Source of the DNA: Bagarius yarrelli | Lineage: Eukaryota > Chordata > Actinopteri > Siluriformes > Sisoridae | DNA: 64,000 nucleotides | Reading direction: 5' to 3' | Assembly: GCA_005784505.1 (NCBI GenBank) | Contig: VCAZ01000001.1 | Coordinates: 3,388,097 to 3,452,096, forward strand | Shown: positions 22,785 to 33,900 of the stretch, one piece after another | Layout: every line of letters starts with the position of its first letter | How positions within the stretch are numbered: position 1 is the stretch's first letter | Position numbers and translations under genes: made by a program | The notes under the pieces: generated by a model | Seen by the model: the letters and a program-made list of their open reading frames with translations, nothing else | What the model was told of the DNA's origin: nothing | Databases searched by the model: none

Positions 22785-23465
22785 TTTTGCTGTCCGGTTT
22801 TGCTCTGCACACTACAGTATTGTGAGTTCAGCCAGTCTTTATGAAGTGGCTGCAGCGTATCATCGAGCGCGTCGTGGCGTCCTAACTGCAGCCGTGGCAC
22901 ACAGGCCGGGTTGCCAGATTGAAAGAAATACAGAAATATAAGAAATTCGATGCAATAACTTTGGTAACTCTTTTACGAAAATATGAGCTATATGAAAGAG
23001 GATATTTAATTATTCTTAAAAAATACATCACTTGAAAAGTTTTTCATTATAAAGTAAATTTGAGATTATTCTACATGCCATTTAATCAGTCTAATGAAAA
23101 ACCATTTACGATCTATATAAAAAAAAAAACATGTTAGAAGGACTTGGTGTTTGAAACTGCTCAATCTGGCAACAATAAATGATAAACGGGGCGTTTACAA
23201 CACGAGCAGCTACAAACTTTCTGTGAAATGTAAATTGCCATCTAACTAAGTAACCCCGGAACCCTAATACAATAAAAAAAAACATATCTTTTATACCATG
23301 TGAATTATAATTTAATTAAAAATATATTTTATTCCTTTGCAAGTTCTTGTTTGTCTAAACTAGATAAAAATTACAGTATGATTTAAAGAGGGTTGGGATA
23401 CAAGGGATTCAAAAATTATTCACAGTTTTATATGTTTATTTACAAGTTATACAGACAAAACTAAA

Positions 23466-23466
<1 letters not shown>

Positions 23467-23549
<83 letters not shown>

Positions 23550-23965
23550 TGGTTATAGATAGATAGATCACTATGTCAGGTAAATTCCAGGCTTCCTGTA
23601 AGACTATATAGTTTTATATAGTTTTACTTTTTACTTTATTTGACATAGTGATCTCTCTCTCTCTCTCTCTCTCTCTCCCTCTCTAATATATATATATTTA
23701 GAGAGAGCGAGAGAGAGAGATCACTATGTTGAATGAATTCTAGACTTCCTGTAAGACTATATATTTTTACTTCCTGTAAGACTATATAGTTTTACTCCCT
23801 GTAAGACTATATATTTTTAAACTTCCTGTAAGACTATATATTTTTACTTCCTGTAAGACTATATAGTTTTATATAGTTTTACTTTTTACTTTACTCGACA
23901 TAGAAAGAGATCACTGTGTCGAATAAATTCTAGGCTTGCTGTAAGACTATACAGTTTAACTTTAT
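23467..23965. repeat. (TA)n run and inverted/tandem satellite
   Basis: (TA)n at 23467-23542, then three units of roughly 90-150 bp with GATCACTATGTC at one side and GACATAGTGATC at the other, separated by TTCCTGTAAGACTATATAGT repeats and a (CT)n/(GA)n pair at 23651-23720. Intergenic between ckap4 and terfa. The rest of 22930-23460 shows nothing recognisable. Confidence 0.75.
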
Positions 23966-24349
23966 GGCTTTGAATAAAAAGGTTTTTGTGCAGGATGTCG
24001 ACCGAAAACAAGCCCCAGTGTGGCTCATTTGGTTGTGCCACCTCTCTGACGTGGCAAATTCCTGCATAGCTAAACTGCACCTTTACCTCCTTAAAGGAGG
24101 ATCACTGAAATTAGTTCACACTGCGGCGCTAATGAACATAGCACGGCTCTGCAAGCAAAACTCTAAAAAGCATTAGGATGTATATTAAATTATAGAGTCA
24201 CTAAAACATATGCAAATTAATATACTTCCTATTATACACAAGGAGGGATAGTGAATATACTGGTAGGGGGGTGTTAAAAATGAAGCTACCAGGCAGAAGG
24301 CAAAGAGAGGCAGTGGTGGCTCAAAAGGGGCAGTGGTGGCTGAAATGGC

Positions 24350-24735
24350 TTTCTTCTTCTTCTTCTTCTCCTTTTGGCTGTTCCCTTTTAGGGGTCGCCA
24401 CAGCGAATCATCTGTCTCCACCTAACCGTATTCTCTACATCCTCTTCACTCACATCCACTAACTTCATGTCCTCGTTTGTCGCATCCATATACCTCCTCT
24501 TTGGTCTTCCTCTTTACCTTCTGCCTGGTAGCTTCATTTCTAACATCCTCCTACCAACATATTCACTATCCCTCCTCTATACATGTCCAAACCACCTCAA
24601 TCTGGCTTTCCTGACTTTCTCCCTAAAACATCTAACATGAGCCATCCCCCCTGATGAACTCGCTCCTAATCCTGTCCAACCTCGTCACTCCCAAAGAAAC
24701 CTCAACATCTTTAGCCTGCTCCCTGCTCTTACTAC
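24350..24735 (-). mobile_element. RTE-like LINE 3' end
   Basis: Reverse-strand translation gives ETDDSLWRPLKGNSQKEKKK, the C-terminal end of the ORF, followed by a (GAA)n tail at 24350-24370. The upstream part is a frame-damaged GRPKRR-type region. Closely related to 18238-18525. Two broken SINE-B heads (GGCAGTGGTGGCTCAAAAGG) lie just left at 24309-24345. Confidence 0.65.
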
Positions 24736-24890
24736 AGAATACTAATAATACCACTACTACTAATAATAAATAACTAATACTAATAATTATTATTATAATA
24801 AAAGATGTAATATATTTTATATCTTAGTTAATTTATTCAAAAATACTGCACATACTGTACGTCTTTAATGCACCTCATGAAAATTAAAGG

Positions 24891-24905
24891 CCGAGAGGGG
24901 GCGCC
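24891..24905 (+). promoter_or_regulatory. CTCF-like site upstream of terfa
   Basis: CCGAGAGGGGGCGCC contains the AGNGGGCGC-type core of the CTCF motif, 82 bases before the terfa start codon and between the divergent ckap4 and terfa genes. Identification rests on the core only. Confidence 0.35.
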
Positions 24906-24986
24906 ACTACAAACTTTGAAACACCGAAAACTTAAAAACTGCAGAAGAAGAAGTAAGTTAGCGCCAGATAAAAGCTGAGAAGCAAC

Positions 24987-27900
24987 ATGAACATGGCGTC
25001 CGGCAGAAACGGAAACAAGCAACTAAATGACGAACAAGTTATTAACCGCTGGAGCTTCGACTTTTACTGTTTTAAAGCTTTCGAGGCGTTTCGCAATGAA
25101 GACTATGAGAGTTTTTCACAGTTTAGGAACCTTATCGAAAGTGAGTTAAGTTTGCGTTGCAGTCTTAAGTAGATTTGCTACCTAGTTAGCATTTAAACTT
25201 AATTTACTGTTTATTTGTAAAACAAATGCGTCGCGTGCAACGTTATACAACATAGTGTAACATATTCTAACGTAGTGTAACATAGAATAACATAGTATAA
25301 CGTATTATAACGTAGTGTAACATAGAATAACAGTATAACGTATTATAACGTGGTGTAACATAGAATGACAGTGTACCGAATTACAGTGTAATATTGAATG
25401 ACTCCGTGTAACATAACATAGAATAACAGTATAACGTATTATAACGTGGTGTAACATAGAATGACACAGTGTAACATATTATAACTGAATAACATAGTGT
25501 ATATTGAATGACTCTGTGTAACATATTATAACAGAATACATAGTATAACGTATTATAACGTAGTGTAACATAGAATGACACAGTGTAACATAGAATGACA
25601 CAGTGTAACATAGAATGACACAGTGTAACATAGAATGACACAGTGTAACATAGAATGACACAGTGTAACATATTATAACATAGAATAACATAGTATAACG
25701 TATTATAACGTAGTGTAAACATAGAATAACACAGTGTAATATAGAATGACACAGTGTAACATAGAATGACAGTGTAACATAGAATGACACAGTGTAACAT
25801 ATTATAACTGATAACATAGTGTAATATAGAATGACTCAGTGTTTTTACATATTATAACATAAATGACAGTGTAACATAGAATGACAGAATGTAACATAGA
25901 ATGACACGTTCAGTGTAACATAGTGTAACATAGAATGAACACAGTTAACATAGAACAGTGACACAGTTAACATAGAATGACACAGTGTAACATAGATGAC
26001 ACAGTGTAACAGAATGACACAGTGTAACATAGAATGAACAAGGTGTAACAGAATGACATAGTGTAATACGAAATGACACAGTGTAACAGAATGCACAGTG
26101 TAACATTATAACATAATGTAACATAGTGTAATATAGAATGACACAGTGTAACATTATAACATGAATACATAGTGTAATATAAATGACAGTGTTACATATT
26201 ATAGCATAGAATAACATATGACCAAATAACATAGAATGAATGACACAGTGTAACATAGAATGACACAGTGTAACAGAATGACACAGTGTAACATTATAAC
26301 AGAATAACATAGTGTAAACATGTAACACTACACAGTGTACACATAACATAACATAGTGTAACATAAATATACCCGAGTGTAACATACACAGTGTACATAG
26401 AATACATAGTGTAATATAGAATGACACAGTGTAACATAGATGACACAGTGTAACATTATACAGAAGTAACATAGTGTAATATAGATACACAGTGTAATTA
26501 ACAGATAACAAGAATGCATAGTGTAACATAGAATGACACAGTGTAACATATAACAGAATAACATAGTGTAATATAGAATGACACAGTGTAACATTATAAC
26601 AGAATGTAACATAGTGTAATATAGAATGACACAGTGTAACATATAATGACACAGTGTAACATTATAACAGAATAACATAGTGTAAATAGAATGACACAGT
26701 GTAACATTATAACAGAATTAACATAGTGTAACTAGAATGACACAGTGTAACATAACTATAACAGAAACATAAATGACACAGTGTAACCTAACAAATAACA
26801 TGTGTAATATAAATGACACAGTGTAACATTATAACAGAATGTAACATAGTGTAACATAGAATGACACAGTGTAACATTATAACAGAATAACATAGTGTAA
26901 CATAGAATGACACAGTAACATTATAACAGAATAACATAATATAGAATGTAATATATAATGACACAGTGTACATTATAACAGAATGTAACATAGTGTAACA
27001 TAGAATGACACAGTGTAACATTATACAGAATTAACATAGTGTAATATAGAATGACACAGTGTAACATTATAACAGAATGTAACATAGTGTAATATAGAAT
27101 GAACACAGTGTAACAGAATGACACAGTTTAACATTATAACAGATAACAGTGTAATATAGAATAGTGTAACACAGTGTAACAGAATGACACAGTGTAACAT
27201 AGACTTATGTAACATAGAACTATAACATAACATAGTGTAACATAGAATGAACATTATAACAGTGTAACAGTAATGACCAGTGTAACATTATAACAGAATA
27301 ACCATATTGCATAGAATGACACAGTATACAGAATGACACACCCGTGTAACATTATATAAATATACGTATAACATAGTGTAATATAGAATGACATAGTGTA
27401 ACACAGTATTCTAGAATGACACAGTGTAACATAGTAATACACAGGTAACAGTGTAACATATATAACAGAATAACAGTGTAAATATAGAATGACAGAGTGT
27501 AATATAGAATCACAGTGTAACATAGAATGACACGTGTAACATTATACCGAATGTACATAGAATGTATAAATCATAGTGTAACATGACACAGTGTAACATA
27601 GATGAACAGTGTAATATAATCATGCCAGTGTAACATAGAATGACACAGTGTAACATAGAATGACACAGTGTAACATAGAATGACACAGTGTAACATTATA
27701 AACAGAATTTAACATAGTGTAATATAGAATGACACAGTGTACATGAATGACAGTAACATATAACAATAAGTGTAACATAGAATGACACAGTGTAACATAG
27801 AATGACACAGTGTAACATAGAATGACACAGTGTAACATAGAATGACACAGTGTAACATTATAACAGAATAACATAGTGTAATATAGATAACAGTGTAACA

Positions 27901-30900
27901 TTATACAGAAAGTAATATAGTGAAATATACAATGAACAGTGTAACATAGAATGACACAGTGTAACATAGAATGACACAGTGTAAGAAAAAAGACACAATG
28001 TAACATAACAGAATAACAGTGTAATACAGAATGACACAGTGTAATCAAGAACATGTAACACAGTGTAACAGAACACAATGTAACATAGTGCCTTTAATAG
28101 AATGAACACAGTGTAACATTATAACAGAATAACAGTGTAATATAGAATGACACAGTGTTACATATTATAACATAGAATAACATAGTGTAACATATTATAA
28201 CAGAATAACATAGAATGACACAGTGTAACATATTATAACAGAACACCATGGAGTAACATAGAATAACAAAATAACATAGTGTAACTTAGTGTAACAGGAA
28301 AACATAGTGTAACATTATAACATTATTACATATTATAACAGTGTAACATAGAATAGCATAGTAAAACATAGTATAGCATAGTGTAACGTTCTGTAACAGA
28401 GTAACAATACCTTGTTCTTGACATTTAAAAAAAAAACCAAAAAAATCGTTGTTACACCGATTTGTGAACTATTGTATCAGTATTGAGCTGTTTAATGATG
28501 TGACTCAGCACTTTTGTACGTCGCTCTGGACAAGAGCGTCTGCTAAATGCTGTAAATGTAGCATAATATAACGTAGTGTAGCATAGTATAACATAGTGTA
28601 GCAGTAGTAGTATAACGTAGTGTAGCATAGTATAACATAGTGTAACATGGAGTACTGAAACATGGAGGACTGTAAACTGACCGAGGGTCTAATGCCAGAC
28701 CATTAATTAAAATTAGACTGTTAATTTAAAATTATTGTAAAATAATTATTATACTTTTTCTTAGGAGAATAATTTATAAGCCCGCCTCTTTTCAAGCACT
28801 GGGCTATAATTATGTTTCAGTAATGACCAGGTGAGTCTAATAATTGACTGCTTCCTGTCACACCTGGGGAAACTAACCATAAAGAGCCCCAGTGTTAAAT
28901 CACCTCCAGATTTTAAAGGAAAAAACCTTCCAGAATTACCTGCGTCTCAATATTAAAACCTAAACGTCATTATCTTTGTTCAAAAAGACTTCTCCATGAC
29001 TCTGATCAAATTTTTAGCACTATTGTTACATCAATTACATCAACATCAACATTTATCTGTAAATGATTTGTATTTATTCTGTCATAAAATTATTTGTAAA
29101 TGGTGGAGGTAATTTTTGCCAAGATGTGATCCTGGATTAACGTTCTATGTTCATCGTGAACCAACATTTCAATCAACTAATCATAACCATCTGATGTCAT
29201 CAGTGTGTGTCGATGATTCGTTTTTTAAATCTTTTCTTTTTTTTCCCCACAAACAAAATGCAAAATATTATGAAAATTATCTTATTGGATGAGATAAAAT
29301 AATAATAATTGATGATCATCCGGAAACAACATTAGTGAATTTATTCTGTTTTAATTCTAATGATCCAAATTAAACATTAATGAATTGATTCAGTGAATCA
29401 TAAACAATCACTAATGAACAATTGAGTGGAAAATGTTGTGAAAGGGTGAACCTGTAGAACCGCAATAGAGCAACATTCTTACTATAGAACAGGGTTTAAC
29501 ATCATTACATTAAATCACAACCTTTTAACACCTAAAAACATTTTACTGCACACACACACACACACACACATCTATTTTTGTTCCTGAAGGTGATGGAAAT
29601 GTTCACACGTTAACTGAACTGCACATACAGGTTGTATACAATTGTTTAGCATGTATTGTATTACATACGTCGTTTAAGTATTTCATGTTTTTTATTTAAT
29701 AAATACATTTAGCAGAGATTCAAAAACAGATTGAGGCGGGTTTATTTGACACACACTGATGACATCAGATGGTTATGATTGGTTGATCGAAATATTGATT
29801 ACCAAAGGATGTTAATCCAGGATGTCATCTTACTTCGCAAAATCACCTGCAGCGTTAGTAAATGCAGGCAGTGTGGCCAGTGTTCAGCGGTGTTGAGGTT
29901 CATGAAGCTCATTTTGAGCACAGGAGGACTGTGGGGGACTGGACCAGTATGTGAAAACCAGTCTCAGCGTAGAAATAGCTGAGATGATGTCCAAATTTTG
30001 GCCGTATAATAACTGTTTTCACTTTAATTAAGAGTTTCCATCCTGTTCAACTTTATGTATTTGTTCTATGTTTAATGTAAATATAGGTTTGGTTGTCCGA
30101 CCCATTGATGGACACACTGACATGACCATCAGACTGCGATTCATGCAGTTTCTCTCGCGGATAAACGACGGTGACAAACTTAGTAAGTCTGTCATACTTT
30201 CAACCATGTGTCTTGTTTTATTTAACTTTTGGCTGTACTTATTTCATTGCCTGTTTTTGTGTGCAGATGTTACGTTTCAAAAGAATTTAACGCCTCTGGA
30301 ATCAGCACTGGGCGTGCTGGAGTCGATCTGTACTGAAATAGATGTTCCACAAGAGTCACTCGAGCGAATTCACACCTTAATCAGGGAAATGGTGAGACCC
30401 GAGTTATGACTAAAGTAGTGCAAAAAAATGTATTAAATGTAATGTGATAATACAAAATGTTATTTAGAAATGTAGTAAATGTTTGCATTGAAACCATACA
30501 TTTCAACACACAACTTTATTTTTAACAAACTCTTCAAAATCCGTCCTATAGTAGGTAGAAAAGTCGATTTATTCTTTTAACTCAAGAAGATGAAGTTATT
30601 TATTGTGGGAAGTGGCGGTCTATGGTTAAGGTGTTGGACCACCAACCCAAAGATGACGCCATGACTGTTGGGCCCCTGAGTAAGGCCCTCAACTCCCAAA
30701 GGGCGTCTGCCAAATGATGTAAATGTCTTTATACAATTAACGCTCACACTAGACCGACCCATGGACATTTACTTACAGGAGAAGCTGCTCCAAAATGTCA
30801 GTGCTTTTAATGTCATATTTTTTCTAAACAAAAATAAATTTTAAGTGATTTTTTTAGTTCCTACTTTTTTTATAGTATATATTATTGTTGTTATTGATTA

Positions 30901-33900
30901 ATTTTAATCATTGTGTCTGTGTTTTATAAAAATGTTATTTATGTGTTTAAATTTTTTTTTAAATCTGTTTTGCCATAAAATAGCCACTGAAGCTAATACG
31001 GCAATAAACATTCATTCATTCATTTATATAGGAACAAAAATAGATGTGTGTGTGCAGTAAAATGTATTTAGGTGTGTGTGCATAAATAAAAAGTAAATTC
31101 ATAAAAGTAAAAGTTAAATTAATTGTTGCTTTATTTGTATAACAAAGTGCAATACTAACTGCAATACAGTAATATTAGATTGTGTCAAATTATTTCAAAC
31201 TCTCTCAAATTTTTTGTCGGTATCGTGTTAGTTGCTTGTTTTAACATTAATGAACATTAAATTCTATGTAACCTACAGATTGTAGTTAAACGCCCCTTAA
31301 ACCAACCAATAACATTGAATTTGATTCATTTTCATGCTTTATTTTTGCCGTTGTTTTATGGTGCTGGTATATCGGAGGCAGTGGTGGCTCAAATGGGTAA
31401 TGTGCTAAGTTGCTGATCTGAAGACCAGAAACACCTGGGTTCAAGCCCCACCACCGACAAGCCAACCACTGTTGGGTCCTTGAGCAAGATCCTTAACCCT
31501 TCCTGCTCCAGGGGGCGCTGTATTATAGCTGACCCTGCGCTCTGACCCCCAACTTACTAAGATGGGATATGCGAAAAACACTGGCTCTGTACACGTACCT
31601 TACACAATGACAGTGAAGTTGAATATAATTATTATGATGACAAAAAATGTGTTTATTTGTATTTTAGCTTATTGTTGTCTGCATAAAAAGCAAACAATTT
31701 GAAAAAGCTCAGGAGATGCTGATCAAACACTTTCCCAAAGGAATGGACTCAGCTGGCAAGGTAGCTCACTGCTTCTTATATTGTTTCTCTGATATCTGCT
31801 TGTCAGATATTCCTCGACTTTCTATTGTCTTATTTTGTATATTTATTCAGAGAATCATAAATAATTTGTAAGTCTTTTTCTGTTTTCTAGAAAAAGCTGT
31901 ATATAGATCTGATAAAAAGGCGATGCAGCACACATTCGATTTTAAATGTGATTTCATACAAAGACTTCAAACAGGACATGCTGGACTTCATCGAGAAACT
32001 TCACCACATTCCTGAGCCTTTCCTAGTCACGGTATGTCTGAATGGATGTCTATCGATCTGTTAGAAATCACAATCGCTTGTTCATGGATCTGCTGAGTAA
32101 AATGCGGTGGTTTCTTTATTTGAGTTGTTTTTCTTGAGATGTTAAAGCCTTAAACGCTATAAAGTTTTATGAACTTATCTATAGTTGCCTGAATGTTATT
32201 AAAGATATTTTTTTGACGTTTACTTTCCTGCTGGTTTACATTTGTGATTTGCTTTCTTCAAAGATGGTCAAACTGTCAAGACAAGGAAAGACCGCAGCCA
32301 ATGGGGCCATCCATAAGCCTCAAGCTGTTAGGACTGTCAACACACAGTCATGTTCACAGGACAGAGTGAACAGCGAGTGGCCAAATTATTCTCCACTCAG
32401 TTCACAACAGAGCACACCAACCAAAAATACCCAGAGGTGTGTAAAGAATCACTAGGCTACTTAGACTGAGTTATTGCAAGCAGCATCTCACAGTTAAGTT
32501 ATTTTAGGCTTGTTAATGGATTCCTTCTATGCTGCTGGTTTCATATAGCGGAAGTGGTAGTCTAGTGTTTAAAGTGTTGGCCTGGTAATTGGAAAATCGG
32601 GGTTCAATCGGGGTTCGATTTGGGGTTCGATTCCCACCAAGTACTACCAAGTTATTACTTCTGGGCCCCTGAGCAAGGCCCTTTAAGCCCAGAGATTTAC
32701 TGATTTTAGTGCAACACTGCTGGCTTGCTTGTCTTCAAATACCTTTTCATCACCTAAAGAAACTGTATGGAAATGTCGCCATATTTTTTTGGCGAGGATT
32801 AAATTAAACTTTATTCTGTGTCTTCTCTTCCCCATGTATTCTGTTCTTCGTTAGAGCTTGTTCCCCCGCTCTTTTGGTAACAGTGCACTTGACCCAAGGC
32901 AACCTCAAGGCCATCTACCCACAGCTTGCTGAAAACTTCTCTGTCTCTGTCCCTTACACTCAGCTGGAGGATGAGGTGGAGTCGGAGGCACAGCAAGAGA
33001 ATCAAATAGATCGTAATATGGAACTTTGTCTCAAACTTACCGAGACTCCAGTATTGGAGTTTTCGGAAGAAGAGCAGCCCATGTGTGTATGTGAAGAAAG
33101 ACCTCGTAACGACGATTTGCCGTCTCAGCAGCCATATGTCGAACACTGCCCTGCTCTGCAGTCTGAACCCAGCAGTCAAAACAAAGTCATTCCAAAACAT
33201 AGCGCAAAGCCACATGTGGAACAGGAACAAGAAAGTTTAGAGGCCTCACCTCCACTATTACAATCGCCGGCTTCATCTGCTGAGAAAGGGCCTGCTGGTG
33301 TTGTGTCTGCAGTGAGCGTGGCACAGTTGGTGATGGAAGAAGACAGCGTCCCAAGTGAACATGAAGCTTCTGATCCTCCACAGACTCCCAGTCCACCTCG
33401 GTTACAATCGAACGGAGAGGATCCATTCAGCTCGCTGTCTGTTAGCACCACACCGGTTCGGAAATACCGCAGAACAGCTTTACAAAGGTGAACCACAGAA
33501 ACGTTCTTGTATTGCCAAAGGGTCTTTCAAAGACCTGTCTAATTCTTAATCCTGGACCTAGAATGATGCTACCTTGCACATTCTCCAGGCCTAGGATTGG
33601 GAAATGCTGCAAAATTCCAAATACACTTTTTGTGCTTCTAAGAGTTTTGTTTATTTCCTTTTCCGTTCTATTTATTCTTTATTCTTATTAAATTACATTT
33701 TATTCCATAACCGAAACAAATTTGTGCACCCTTTAAATAATTTAAACTCTCTATGAAGCTGATTTTCTTATCTTATTATTACAGAAGGAGTATTCTCATC
33801 GAGCCACAGCCTGCCCCCCACCATCAACTCAAAAAGCCTCAGAACTGTTCTACCCCCAGCAGTGTGCAAAGCAGCCCACCTTCTGCCCAACACACACCTA

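Noticed and set aside
25381..28109. Reverse-strand open frames of up to 235 residues made of CVILCYTVSFYV-type repeats
   Set aside because: They arise because the 20-bp satellite has no stop codon on that strand. No promoter, splice or start context supports a gene; kept only as a finding about the array.
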